This document shows positions 18,756 through 27,995 of a stretch of 64,000 bases of DNA, piece by piece. Position 1 is the first letter of the stretch. Each line of letters opens with the position of its first letter. The position numbers and the translations under genes are program-made. This DNA is from Algibacter sp045066735 (GTDB taxonomy: Bacteria > Bacteroidota > Bacteroidia > Flavobacteriales > Flavobacteriaceae): positions 60,366-124,365 of the forward strand of contig NZ_JBISHH010000021.1 of NCBI RefSeq assembly GCF_045066735.1, read 5' to 3'. The notes under the pieces were generated by a model. The model did no database searches. It was not told the DNA's origin and saw nothing but the letters and a program-made list of their open reading frames with translations.

Positions 18756-19547
18756 TTAATTTTTAATATTAGAAAATAGCCAAGGTAATAACTCAGGTTC
18801 AGCAAAGGCCGAATCCCAACTATTGTGATTATCTTTTGCGTATAACGTGAAATTAGGTTTTCCTCCATATTCTAAAATACCATCAACCATTTTTACAGAA
18901 GCTCGTGGATTTACCACATTATCATTTGCGCCATGAAATACCCACAGCGGTGTTGTTTTAGCATAAGATTTTGCTGTTTCTGGGTTTCCTGCACCACAAA
19001 TAGCAATAGCCGCCGCAAACATCTTTGGCTTTCTGTAAAGGATTTCAAAAGTTCCCATACCACCCATTGATAATCCACCAACGTATACTCGATTTTTATT
19101 TACGAAAGGTTTTAAGGTTAAACTATCTATTAACTGCATTACCAATGCCATTGGCTTAGTTGGCTCTACTCCTACCGGAAAATCTATCTTTATGGGCTTT
19201 GATGTTCTATCAATTTTCACATTTGCCCAATATGAACTTTCTGGACATTGAGGAAAAACAACAATAGATTGAAAATTGCGTCGGTTTTTTCTAGAGGCAA
19301 ATAGCTTACTACCATGCGTTAACTGTGCTTCATTATCACTACCTCTTTCTCCTGCTCCATGAAGAAATAATACTAGAGGATATTGCTTAGATGCATCAAA
19401 ATTTTTAGGCATTAAAATACGATACTGTAATGTGTCTGATTGATTTACAAACAACTCAGGTTCGAAACCGCTGTTTTTTTGAGCAAAAGAAAAGCTCGCA
19501 TAAAATATAAATATGGCTATTGATATATAAATTCTGTAATTACTCAT
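18756..19547 (-). CDS. Secreted alpha/beta-hydrolase (PHB-depolymerase/feruloyl-esterase-like)
   Basis: 263 residues with signal peptide (about 1-22). The LFLHGAGERGSDN oxyanion region and nucleophile elbow GLSMGG (Ser near 159) are clear; the catalytic His is likely in KDNHNSW and the Asp in GANDNVV. This is the dienelactone-hydrolase/PHB depolymerase-like esterase type often fused or adjacent to glycoside hydrolases. It sits between GH20 and GH3 genes and probably removes ester groups from glycans. Confidence 0.78.
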   Translation of the reverse strand: MSNYRIYISIAIFIFYASFSFAQKNSGFEPELFVNQSDTLQYRILMPKNFDASKQYPLVLFLHGAGERGSDNEAQLTHGSKLFASRKNRRNFQSIVVFPQCPESSYWANVKIDRTSKPIKIDFPVGVEPTKPMALVMQLIDSLTLKPFVNKNRVYVGGLSMGGMGTFEILYRKPKMFAAAIAICGAGNPETAKSYAKTTPLWVFHGANDNVVNPRASVKMVDGILEYGGKPNFTLYAKDNHNSWDSAFAEPELLPWLFSNIKN

Positions 19548-19624
19548 GTGATGCTAAATGTGAATATCTTTAATCGTAAATTCATGAACAAAACCCATAT
19601 TATTTACAAACATTATTTTGCTAT

Positions 19625-21229
19625 TTATTCTATGACGTTATCACCTCTTTTTTGAGAATCAAGAGAAACCCAAGGTACAAGTGCGGAAGGATAATAATCA
19701 ATATTTAAGGCCTCTAATCTATCTTTATGCTTGCCGAGTCTCACTTTGTATTCACCCCAATCTCTTAGCGCTGTAGGTGTCCAGCCTATTTCTGCCATGC
19801 CCATTATTCTCGGAAAAGTCAAGTACTCAATATCATCCATATTCTCAACCGTTTCAGTCCATAAAGGCGCTTCAACTCCAATAATATCTTCTTTTGAAAT
19901 ACCTTCTTCGTAAGTTTCTAAATCCCAATTATAAGCTTTATCAACCTCTATATATCCAACCCAATTTAAACCTATTCTACTAATACTATCATATTTCATA
20001 TCGACATAAGCTTTTTTAGCTGGCGACATTAAAATTTTAGCACCTTTTTCAACACCCTTTACTGCATTTTCTCCTTTTCTTGACCAATATTGCACAACCG
20101 AGCTCGGTAATAATTCTGTATGAGCAATTTCATCCCATCCAATAACCTTTTTTCCGTGCTTCTCAACAATTTTCTGAGTTCTATTCATAAAATAAACATA
20201 ATCCTTCATGGATGTAGCATGCGACTCATCGCCACCAATATGTATATATTCTCCGGGTGTTAATGCAGCTAACTCTCTAATAACATCGTCAATAAATTTA
20301 TAAGTAAGTTCTTTCTCTATGCATAAACTACTAAACCCAACTTTAGTACCATGATATAATTCTGGTGCTTTGCCATCACAATTTAATTCTGGATAAGATG
20401 CTAATGCTGCATTGGTGTGACCTGGCATATCAATTTCAGGAATTATGGTAACATATCGACTTTGGGCATATGTTACAATTGCTTTATACTGTTCTTGTGT
20501 AAAAAATCCGCTTTCACCTCCACCAACTTCTGAGCTTCCTCCAATTTCAGTTAGTTTGGGCCATGATTTAATTTCTATACGCCATCCTTGATCGTCTGAC
20601 AAATGTAAATGCAAGCGATTCATTTTATAAATAGAGATTAAATCGATGTATCGTTTTATATCATCAATACCAACAAAATGACGTGACACATCTAGCATCG
20701 CACCCCGATAACCATAAGAAGGGCTGTCTTTAATAATGCCCGTAGCCACTAATAGCGTATCAGAAGTTTTAGTTCCTGTTTCAATACTTGCTGGTAATAA
20801 TTGGCGCAAGGTTTGCACGCCATAAAATATTCCGGCGGCGGTGTTAGCTTTAACAATAATATTACTTTCATTAGTCTCTAACTCATAGCCTTCTTTACTA
20901 GATATACTATCTGTTAAAACTAAAGAGATATTATTAGATGATTTTTTTGATTCTGTAACTTTCACCGGTACTTCATAACCGGATGCAGTACGCAATAACT
21001 GGCCTAAATAATTAGCTATTGGTTGTAATGTTTCAGTTTGATACTGTATAGTTGTGCTACTATTAATTTCGAAAGAGCTTCCTGTTGCCATGACCGAAAC
21101 TGGTTTAGGGATAACCTGTTGTTTTCCTAAATCCTTTGGAATAGCTATTTTTTTTATTTCGCAAGATGTTAAACTTATAAAACCGAAGCAAACTAAAAAT
21201 AGGTATGATAAAAAAACATAATTCTTCAT
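19625..21229 (-). CDS. GH20 beta-N-acetylhexosaminidase
   Basis: 534 residues with a lipoprotein-like signal (SLTSCEI). GH20b N-terminal domain (about 38-165), then a catalytic barrel with RGAMLDVSRHF, the DDQGWRIEIK segment and the catalytic Asp-Glu pair in HIGGDES near 332-333. It releases terminal GlcNAc or GalNAc by substrate-assisted catalysis. It is the first gene of the amino-sugar cluster; 194 bp of non-coding DNA separate it from araA, and I saw no exact promoter match there. Confidence 0.9.
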   Translation of the reverse strand: MKNYVFLSYLFLVCFGFISLTSCEIKKIAIPKDLGKQQVIPKPVSVMATGSSFEINSSTTIQYQTETLQPIANYLGQLLRTASGYEVPVKVTESKKSSNNISLVLTDSISSKEGYELETNESNIIVKANTAAGIFYGVQTLRQLLPASIETGTKTSDTLLVATGIIKDSPSYGYRGAMLDVSRHFVGIDDIKRYIDLISIYKMNRLHLHLSDDQGWRIEIKSWPKLTEIGGSSEVGGGESGFFTQEQYKAIVTYAQSRYVTIIPEIDMPGHTNAALASYPELNCDGKAPELYHGTKVGFSSLCIEKELTYKFIDDVIRELAALTPGEYIHIGGDESHATSMKDYVYFMNRTQKIVEKHGKKVIGWDEIAHTELLPSSVVQYWSRKGENAVKGVEKGAKILMSPAKKAYVDMKYDSISRIGLNWVGYIEVDKAYNWDLETYEEGISKEDIIGVEAPLWTETVENMDDIEYLTFPRIMGMAEIGWTPTALRDWGEYKVRLGKHKDRLEALNIDYYPSALVPWVSLDSQKRGDNVIE

Positions 21230-21423
21230 ATGATGATATATTTATATCTTAAAATGTTTGAAGTACTGTTGAGCAATAAAACAACCTATTAACCAGCATT
21301 AACTATAGATTTAAATAAAGTTATATTACCACTGCTCTAATACTAAACTCAAAAAGTTTTAAATATTGATAAATTTTAATTTAGACCTGCCTTAGATCTT
21401 CTTGATTAATGAATTAATTTCAA

Positions 21424-22932
21424 TTAAAACCCTTGTTGAAACATATGATAATAGGCTTCATTTGCGTTAATTTTATCTTTAAAATCTCTTACAGTAGTTC
21501 TATCATCAATAACAAGTAATTCTATACCTGCAATATCTGCGAAGTCTTCCATGTACTCAGTATTAATAGTTTGACAATACACTGTATGATGAGCTCCACC
21601 CGCCAATATCCATGTATTTGCAGCTATCTCTAAACTTGGCTTTGCGTCCCATAAAACTCTTGCTACAGGTAAATTTGGTAAATCAGCCATAGGTTTTATA
21701 GCTTCGACTTCATTTACAATTAATCGGAACCGATTACCCATATCAACCAAAGATACATTTATAGCATTACCCGCTGCGCTATTAAAGACTAATCTTGCAG
21801 GATCTTCTTTACCTCCAATACCTAAAGAATGTACTTCACAAGATGGCTTCCCATCTGAAATTGAAGGGCAAATTTCTAGCATATGTGATCCTAAAACATA
21901 TGATTTTTTAGGTGTAAAATGATAGGTATAATCTTCCATAAAAGAAACTCCACCTTCCAAACCTATATTCATAACTTTTAAAGCTCTTACCATAGCAGCT
22001 GTTTTCCAATCTCCTTCTCCTCCAAAGCCATAACCATCTGCCATTAACCTTTGCACAGCAATACCTGGTAATTGTTTAAGCTCTCCTAAGCTCTCAAATG
22101 TATCAGTAAATGCTTTAAAATCTCCTTCTTCTAAAAAAGCTCTCAAGCCTAATTCAATTTTAGCAGCTTCTATCAAAGATCTTCTATTATTACCGCCTTC
22201 TTTAAGATCTGCTGTTAACTCATAACTAGCTTCATAAACAGCTAATAATTTATTTAAATCTGCTTCAGACACTTTATTAATATGCTTTACCACATCAGAC
22301 GAATCGAAACCATTCACGGAACAGCCAAATCTCATTTGAGCAGCAACTTTGTCACCTTCCGTTACGGCAACTTCTCGCATGTTATCACCAATTCTAGCTA
22401 CTTTTAAATGCTGTAATTCATCCCAACCTAGAACAACCCTAGACCATACTCCTAATTGTTTTTGTACATATTCATTTTGCCAATGCCCAACAACTACTTT
22501 TCGCTTTTTACGCATTCTAGTCATCATAAAACCAAACTCTCTATCTCCATGTGCAGATTGATTAAGATTCATGAAATCCATATCTATTGATTGCCAAGGG
22601 ATTTCGGCATTAAACTGTGTATGTAAATGGCATAAAGGTTTATTTAATATTGTTAAGCCTTTTATCCACATTTTTGCAGGTGAAAAAGTATGCATCCAAG
22701 TAATAATACCGATACATTTTTTTTCAAGATTTGCTTCTTGACAGATATCTGTAATTTCGTCGGGTGATTTTACTGTTGGTTTCCAAACAATTTTAATTGG
22801 TAAATGAGAAGAAGCATTGAAGCCCTCTACAATTTCTTGCGAATTCTTTGCTACTTTCTTTAATGTTTCATCACCGTATAAATGCTGACTTCCAGTAATA
22901 AACCAAATTTCTTTTTGTGATAAATCTATCAT
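21424..22932 (-). CDS. araA: L-arabinose isomerase
   Basis: 502 residues, the usual length. The N-terminus EIWFITGSQHLYG and the WMHTFSPAKMWI, GEGDWKTAAM and CPSISDGKPSCEVHSLGIGGK segments are diagnostic. It converts L-arabinose to L-ribulose in the cytoplasm. It is third in the araB-araD-araA operon, 24 bp after araD. Confidence 0.97.
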   Translation of the reverse strand: MIDLSQKEIWFITGSQHLYGDETLKKVAKNSQEIVEGFNASSHLPIKIVWKPTVKSPDEITDICQEANLEKKCIGIITWMHTFSPAKMWIKGLTILNKPLCHLHTQFNAEIPWQSIDMDFMNLNQSAHGDREFGFMMTRMRKKRKVVVGHWQNEYVQKQLGVWSRVVLGWDELQHLKVARIGDNMREVAVTEGDKVAAQMRFGCSVNGFDSSDVVKHINKVSEADLNKLLAVYEASYELTADLKEGGNNRRSLIEAAKIELGLRAFLEEGDFKAFTDTFESLGELKQLPGIAVQRLMADGYGFGGEGDWKTAAMVRALKVMNIGLEGGVSFMEDYTYHFTPKKSYVLGSHMLEICPSISDGKPSCEVHSLGIGGKEDPARLVFNSAAGNAINVSLVDMGNRFRLIVNEVEAIKPMADLPNLPVARVLWDAKPSLEIAANTWILAGGAHHTVYCQTINTEYMEDFADIAGIELLVIDDRTTVRDFKDKINANEAYYHMFQQGF

Positions 22933-22956
22933 AAATAATAAATATATATTTTATAA

Positions 22957-23658
22957 TTATTGACCGTAATACGCATTTTTACCATGCTTACGTTCGTAAT
23001 GTTTTTTAATTAAAGACGCTTTTAATCTTGGTGCGTTTGGGTTTATTTGTAACGTTAATGTTGCCATTTGTGCTACAGTTTCTAACACCTTACTGTTATA
23101 AACAGCCTTTGCCGCATTTTCCCCCCAAGAAAAAGGGCCATGATTGCCTATTAAAACCATTTCAACGTCCTTGTATGAAAGTCCTTTGTCGTTGAAACAA
23201 TCTAATATTTGAATTCCTGTATTGTGCTCGTAATCCCCTTGAATTAAGTCGTCATGCATGGGCGACGCACAAGGAATATCTGATGTTAGATGATCTGCAT
23301 GGGTTGTACCGAAAATTGGAATATCTTGCTGTGCTTGAGCCCAAGCGACTGAATAGGTAGCGTGAGTATGTGCTATACCTCCAATATCTCCCCAATTCTT
23401 ATACAGATATGCGTGTGTTTTGGTATCGGAAGATGGGCGCAACTTTCCTTCAACAACCATATTATCAAAATCTAAAACTACGATGTCTTCTGGTTTTAAT
23501 ATATCGTAAGGAACACCGCTGGGTTTAATTGCAAAAACACTATTACCTCTATCAACCGCACTCACATTTCCAAATGTGTAAATTACCAAACCCAAAGCGT
23601 TTAACGCCATATTAGCCTCGTAACATTCTTGTTTTAAGTCTTTATATTTGGTGCTCAT
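22957..23658 (-). CDS. araD: L-ribulose-5-phosphate 4-epimerase
   Basis: 233 residues, class II aldolase/epimerase fold. GNVSAVDR, KPSGVPYD, SSDTKTHAYLY and the metal-binding HTHATYSVAWAQ are present, with a distal GNHGPFSWG. It yields D-xylulose-5-phosphate for the pentose phosphate pathway. Its start codon lies within the 3' end of araB (17-bp overlap), indicating coupled translation. Confidence 0.96.
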   Translation of the reverse strand: MSTKYKDLKQECYEANMALNALGLVIYTFGNVSAVDRGNSVFAIKPSGVPYDILKPEDIVVLDFDNMVVEGKLRPSSDTKTHAYLYKNWGDIGGIAHTHATYSVAWAQAQQDIPIFGTTHADHLTSDIPCASPMHDDLIQGDYEHNTGIQILDCFNDKGLSYKDVEMVLIGNHGPFSWGENAAKAVYNSKVLETVAQMATLTLQINPNAPRLKASLIKKHYERKHGKNAYYGQ

Positions 23659-25426
23659 TTATTGCTTTTTTAAGAATGTCTGCTCGGTCTTTTTTATGAC
23701 AAGAATCTGCTTTAAAATGATTATTGACTTCATCACTTATTTTAAGTTCTGCATGTTCGTTATTTGTAATGTCTTCTACAAAAGCACTCAATTCATTATA
23801 AGATTGCATCAAGTGATTATATGTATCTACTTTTTCTTTTTCCGGGTAATAAATAGCTTCAAAGTCACTCCCCATGTTTTGGCTAGCTTCAATTACCGTT
23901 GGATAAATACCTGCTGCTACCGCTGCATAAATAGCAGCACCTAATGCTGGTGTTTGATCTGAAACTGCAATTTTTATGGGCTTATTTAAAACATTAGCTA
24001 ATGTCTGCATTATAAAAGGTGATTTTCTAGCAACGCCTCCAATACCAATAACGCTATGTATAGCTACACCTTCATCTTCGAATCTCTCCACAATTTTTTT
24101 AGCACCAAAACAAATAGCATTAACTAATGCTTTAAAAATATGTGGTGCTTTTGTACCCAAAGATAAATTAGACATGGCTGCTTTTAGTTCTTGATTAGCA
24201 TCTGGTGTTCGTCTACCGTTTATCCAATCTAATGCGGTTGGAATGCTTTCTGATAACGGAATGTTTTCAGCTTGTTCACTTAATACGCTTATAAAATTAG
24301 ACTCTATTTCTTCTTTTAATTGTGTTTTTTGGTCTTTACTTAGTAAATCAGAAGACAATACTAAATTGTTTATTGGCCATGACAACATATTCTTAAACCA
24401 AGCTAGTAAATCTCCAAACGCTGATTGTCCTGCTTCTAGTCCTACAAGGCCTGGTATTACAGAACCATCAACTTGTCCGCAAATGCCTCTAACCGTTTTA
24501 CTACCAATGTACTCCTTAGAAGCTACCATGATGTCACAAGTTGACGTACCCATAACTCTAACCAAAGCGTGCTCTTCAATTTTAGCTCCTACCGCACCAG
24601 CATGAGCATCGAATGTACCTACAGCAACTACAGTGCTTGTAGATAATCCTAATCTTTTTGACCATTGAGCACTTAAAGTTCCTGCGACCTCATTTGAGGT
24701 ATAGGTATCTTCAAACAAATTATTTCTTAATGCTCCTAAGTAAGGATCCAACTGATTTAAAAATTCCTGCGGAGGCAAACCATTCCAATCCTTGTGCCAC
24801 ATAGCTTTATGGCCAGCTGCACACCTGCTTCTTTTAAAAGACTTTAAATCTTTATTTTCAACAAGCAAATAAGTTATTAAATCGCAGTGTTCCATCCAAG
24901 AGTGCGCTGCCTTTTTCACAGCTTCATCTTCACGGATTACATGTAATATTTTAGCCCAAAACCATTCCGAAGAATAAATACCACCTTCGTATTTCGTGAA
25001 ATTTATACCTCCCCAATTTTCCGCCAAGTTATTAATTTCATTAGCTTCTTCTATAGCTGTATGATCTTTCCAAAGCACCATCATGGCATTTGGGTTTTCT
25101 TCAAAACCTTTAGTTAAAGCAAGTGGAATTCCGTCTTTATTTACTGGAATTGGTGAAGATCCTGTAGTGTCAATACAGATACCCTTAATTAAATCAGCAT
25201 CAACTTCACATTGATTTAATATTGATTTTATAGTTATTTCTAAACCTTCAATATGATCTAACGGATGCTGACGGAACTGATTTAAACTAGCGTTGCAATA
25301 ATTATTATTCTTCCATCGAGAATATAAATGAACTTCAGAAGCTAGCTCCTCGCCGTTATCTGTATCAACTAATACAGCTCGAACAGAATCTGAACCATAA
25401 TCTAAACCGATGACATATTTCTTCAT
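23642..25426 (-). CDS. araB: L-ribulokinase
   Basis: 594 residues, FGGY kinase family. GLDYGSDSVRAVLVD (phosphate 1 motif), DTTGSSPIPV, RCAAGHKAMWH and the ATP-site GIGGVARKSPFIMQ are all seen. It phosphorylates L-ribulose. It is slightly longer than the usual 550-570 residues owing to a charged C-terminal tail that overlaps araD. It is the first gene of the operon; an AraR-type operator and a -7 element lie just upstream. Confidence 0.96.
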   Translation of the reverse strand: MKKYVIGLDYGSDSVRAVLVDTDNGEELASEVHLYSRWKNNNYCNASLNQFRQHPLDHIEGLEITIKSILNQCEVDADLIKGICIDTTGSSPIPVNKDGIPLALTKGFEENPNAMMVLWKDHTAIEEANEINNLAENWGGINFTKYEGGIYSSEWFWAKILHVIREDEAVKKAAHSWMEHCDLITYLLVENKDLKSFKRSRCAAGHKAMWHKDWNGLPPQEFLNQLDPYLGALRNNLFEDTYTSNEVAGTLSAQWSKRLGLSTSTVVAVGTFDAHAGAVGAKIEEHALVRVMGTSTCDIMVASKEYIGSKTVRGICGQVDGSVIPGLVGLEAGQSAFGDLLAWFKNMLSWPINNLVLSSDLLSKDQKTQLKEEIESNFISVLSEQAENIPLSESIPTALDWINGRRTPDANQELKAAMSNLSLGTKAPHIFKALVNAICFGAKKIVERFEDEGVAIHSVIGIGGVARKSPFIMQTLANVLNKPIKIAVSDQTPALGAAIYAAVAAGIYPTVIEASQNMGSDFEAIYYPEKEKVDTYNHLMQSYNELSAFVEDITNNEHAELKISDEVNNHFKADSCHKKDRADILKKAINEHQI

Positions 25427-25447
25427 TAATAAAATGTTTATTTAAAA

Positions 25448-25455
25448 CAAATATA
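25448..25455 (-). promoter_or_regulatory. Candidate -7 element of araBDA
   Basis: CAAATATA on the plus strand is TATATTTG on the minus strand, an exact TAnnTTTG match 22 bp before the araB start codon. The AraR-type inverted repeat begins 16 bp further upstream, where the -33 element would be, so bound repressor would block polymerase. Confidence 0.6.
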
Positions 25456-25470
25456 ACATTTTATTTTTAG

Positions 25471-25489
25471 AAGTGTTAGTTTTACACTT
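25471..25489. promoter_or_regulatory. AraR-type operator upstream of araB
   Basis: AAGTGTTAGTTTTACACTT: perfect 6-bp half sites AAGTGT/ACACTT spaced by 7 bp, 45 bp upstream of araB. It is the clearest copy of an inverted repeat (AARTGT-N7-ACAYTT) found before several genes here. Confidence 0.75.
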
Positions 25490-25841
25490 TTAATATTTAA
25501 CATATTAAAAGTATTTACAAAATACAATAGTTATAAGACATGACAAAGAAGGTGACTGTATGAATCACACTAATTATATAAGTTTCATTTTTATAATAAT
25601 ATGAAAAGCAAAACAAGTAACCAAGAACTCTTCTTTAGCCTCTAATGAACTTCTTTATTTTGCATATGTAATTTTTTTTCTGCTATATTTTTTTAGTTAT
25701 AGATTTATCTAATACTCCGCTCGGAGTTTTAAACATTTCTTTTTAATATATAGTGCTGATAATTATTTCTTACGTTATTAATAGAACAACGTAAAAAAAC
25801 AAGTGAAGTAGAATTTCTGAGTTTATGGCTATCTAGAAATT

Positions 25842-26531
25842 TTAAATTTTAAAAACAAAGCCTTCTTTGAGCTTCGCATTATACTTTTCTGTATCAAATT
25901 GATATAAGTACGACCCTTTCTTTGAAGACTCCATATCCTTTTCTTCCAGTTTAACCAGAATTTTTAAAGCATTTATTTTATTCGTAAAATTTCGTTTATC
26001 TAATTTTTCGTTCAAGATAGATTCGTAAAGTCTTTGCAATTGCAACATTGTAAACTTATCTGGTAATAATTCAAAGCCAATAGGTTTTGTTTTTGTTCTA
26101 TATTTTAACCTTGAAACGGCACGCTCTACCATTCTGTTATGGTCAAAAATTAAACTTGGTGCATCTTTTAAACTAAACCACTTTGAAGTATCGAAATTAT
26201 TTGTTTTAATATTATGAGTCGCAATATCGATAAGCGCATAATATGCTACCGATATTGTACGTTCTTCTGGATCCCTATCTACCTTACTAAACGCATAAAA
26301 CTGCTCCATGTATACATTATCTAACCCAGTAAGATGACTTAAAATTCTTATTGCAGCTTGGTCTAAGTTTTCTTCTTTTTTAAGAAATCCCCCTATCAAA
26401 GACCATTTCCCCATTTCTGGTTCGAAATCACGCTTAATAAGTAATATTTTTAGATCTTCTCCATCGAAACCAAAAATAATACAATCTACTGCTAATAATA
26501 CCTTATCTTCTTTACTGTAATTGTTTAACAT
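25842..26531 (-). CDS. araR: Nudix-related transcriptional regulator of arabinose use (AraR)
   Basis: 229 residues. An N-terminal Nudix-fold domain (about 8-140) is followed by a winged-helix-like C-terminal domain (about 150-229) with FTMLQLQRLYESIL and NFTNKINAL. The Nudix box is degenerate: GGFLKKEENLDQAAIRILSHLTGL keeps the frame but lacks the REXXEE catalytic glutamates, so it is not a hydrolase. This architecture is that of the Bacteroides AraR repressor, which senses L-arabinose. Its place beside araBDA and the shared inverted repeats support the assignment. Confidence 0.88.
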   Translation of the reverse strand: MLNNYSKEDKVLLAVDCIIFGFDGEDLKILLIKRDFEPEMGKWSLIGGFLKKEENLDQAAIRILSHLTGLDNVYMEQFYAFSKVDRDPEERTISVAYYALIDIATHNIKTNNFDTSKWFSLKDAPSLIFDHNRMVERAVSRLKYRTKTKPIGFELLPDKFTMLQLQRLYESILNEKLDKRNFTNKINALKILVKLEEKDMESSKKGSYLYQFDTEKYNAKLKEGFVFKI

Positions 26532-26588
26532 AAAAAAACGACTAATTTATAAACTCATATGAACTAAGTTGTCAAATATTAAAAAAAT

Positions 26589-26607
26589 AAGTGTAAAATC
26601 CACATAT
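26589..26607. promoter_or_regulatory. Degenerate AraR-type operator upstream of araR
   Basis: AAGTGTAAAATCCACATAT has one perfect half site and a weaker second half (ACATAT), 58 bp upstream of araR. It suggests weak autoregulation. Confidence 0.5.
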
Positions 26608-26628
26608 CTTTAATATAATATTATTGAA

Positions 26629-26666
26629 TCAAAAAAAAAGTCATCTAAATTCACTTTAGACGACTT
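26629..26666 (-). terminator. Terminator of the 377-residue T9SS protein gene
   Basis: Stem AAGTCATCTAAA/TTTAGACGACTT (26638-26649 and 26655-26666, 11 of 12 paired) is followed on the minus strand by a T-run (A-run at 26631-26639 on the plus strand). It lies 27 bp downstream of the gene. Confidence 0.8.
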
Positions 26667-26692
26667 TCTTTATTTTCTGCTATTAATTTGTA

Positions 26693-27826
26693 CTATTTTT
26701 TTATCAACTTTCTGGTTTCGGTTACTTTTCCAGATGAAATACGAACAAGATATATACCCTTATTTAACTGTGCCGTATCTACTATGCCACTATTACCATT
26801 AAACGTATTGTTAGTATTAATTTTTTTACCAACTATTGAAAATAACTCCACACTTACTGAATCACTTAAATCTCCATTAAACTTATAAGAAAACGAATCT
26901 GTAAATGGGTTAGGATAAATTGACACGTTCTCAATGTTAGCACTTAAATTATTAGTGCTTAACGTTGGATTATTAAAAACAATAGAACTTATTTCTATAT
27001 CTTTAGATTTAGGACCTCCTTCCGCACGGCTCACATAAATTCTAAAATAAGTTGCATCTGCACCAGCCCATTCAGGATTTGCTCCTAAATCGTAAGTTAC
27101 GGTTGTAAAATCCATTGGGTCATTCCAACCACTTGTTTCGATAGGAATAATTACTCTCGAAGACCTTGTAGTACCAGATGTAATCCAATCTAATTCAATT
27201 TGATTATTTTCATTTGGTTTTGATAAATTTTTATATGTAATATCCAAATAAGTGTGCATAGCAGGATCTAACTTATACTCAGTTTGCTCGACATAACCTA
27301 CATCCCAAGATCCTGAACCAGTATTAATTACCATTGCACCACCTGCAACAGTAGCAGTTATATTTGGAGCACCAATAGATCCCGTATCCCATCCTTCCAG
27401 ATCACCATCGGTATCAAATAAATACGTGTCTTTTACTGAAACAACTTTAGCCGTAACTGTAAAAGGAATATCTGCTGCATAAAACTTACTGTAATCGGTA
27501 GAATTTTCAATAAATATTCGAGCAATATAGTTTGAAGCTGCAACTAATGGCGCGTTTATATTTAAAACCTCTGTACCTGAAGTGTTAGAAGGAATGGATT
27601 TAAAAGACTGATCGGTACCATAGCGTGTAATTGTGCCACCATTATCTTCATAAAATCTTACAATTAAATTATAGTTATTTGAATCTGTTGTGTAATCCAC
27701 AGTAAAGTCAAGAGCATCGCCAGTTTCAATAGTCGATGGAAGCGTACTTGTTACAGAGACAGTCTGCGCCTGTATTCCTATTGCAAATAGTAATGCAAAA
27801 GTTAAAAAGTGTAATTTTGTTTTCAT
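26693..27826 (-). CDS. Secreted T9SS protein: Ig-like module plus jelly-roll domain
   Basis: 377 residues. Signal peptide (about 1-20), one Ig-like module of the family repeated in neighbouring proteins (about 21-128), a beta-sandwich domain beginning DTDGDLEGWD (about 137-285) that resembles carbohydrate-binding modules, and a T9SS type A sorting domain (about 300-377, starting at the YPNPF segment). No catalytic residues were recognised. It is probably a surface glycan-binding protein of the arabinose-responsive locus. Two AraR-type sites lie upstream and a strong terminator downstream, so it is a single-gene unit. Confidence 0.7.
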   Translation of the reverse strand: MKTKLHFLTFALLFAIGIQAQTVSVTSTLPSTIETGDALDFTVDYTTDSNNYNLIVRFYEDNGGTITRYGTDQSFKSIPSNTSGTEVLNINAPLVAASNYIARIFIENSTDYSKFYAADIPFTVTAKVVSVKDTYLFDTDGDLEGWDTGSIGAPNITATVAGGAMVINTGSGSWDVGYVEQTEYKLDPAMHTYLDITYKNLSKPNENNQIELDWITSGTTRSSRVIIPIETSGWNDPMDFTTVTYDLGANPEWAGADATYFRIYVSRAEGGPKSKDIEISSIVFNNPTLSTNNLSANIENVSIYPNPFTDSFSYKFNGDLSDSVSVELFSIVGKKINTNNTFNGNSGIVDTAQLNKGIYLVRISSGKVTETRKLIKK

Positions 27827-27869
27827 ATTTTTCTAGTATTAATTAATATTAAATTTAAAGCCCTAAAAC

Positions 27870-27888
27870 AAATGTGATATTCACACTT
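27870..27888. promoter_or_regulatory. AraR-type operator 1 upstream of the 377-residue protein gene
   Basis: AAATGTGATATTCACACTT: half sites AAATGT and ACACTT spaced by 7 bp, 43 bp upstream of the start codon. It overlaps a CAAATGTG sequence that resembles a -7 element. Confidence 0.65.
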
Positions 27889-27895
27889 ATTAAAC

Positions 27896-27914
27896 AAGTG
27901 TAATATAGACATTT
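27896..27914. promoter_or_regulatory. AraR-type operator 2 upstream of the 377-residue protein gene
   Basis: AAGTGTAATATAGACATTT: half sites AAGTGT and ACATTT spaced by 7 bp. Its centre is 26 bp (about 2.5 helical turns) from operator 1. Confidence 0.62.
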
Positions 27915-27939
27915 AAATTAAATACTAATGCTTTTTAAC

Positions 27940-27970
27940 AAAAAAATCGCCTAAATTAAAATTTAGGCGA
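27940..27970 (-). terminator. Terminator of the 830-residue protein gene
   Basis: A perfect stem TCGCCTAAAT/ATTTAGGCGA (27947-27956 and 27961-27970) with loop TAAA is followed on the minus strand by seven T. It is 25 bp past the stop codon. Confidence 0.85.
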
Positions 27971-27995
27971 CCAAACTAAATATAAAAACTAAACA

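Larger units (their letters stand above)
25427..25841. other. Intergenic region between araB and araR
   Basis: 415 bp without a gene. It holds the araB promoter and operator on its left. A small hairpin, ACTCC-GCTC-GGAGT, at about 25715-25728 might act in termination downstream of araR, but it lacks a T-run on the minus strand. The remainder is AT-rich with nothing recognised. Confidence 0.4.

Noticed and set aside
25715..25728. Hairpin ACTCC-GCTC-GGAGT as the araR terminator
   Set aside because: There is no T-run on the minus strand and it is over 110 bp from the stop codon; left as a note only.
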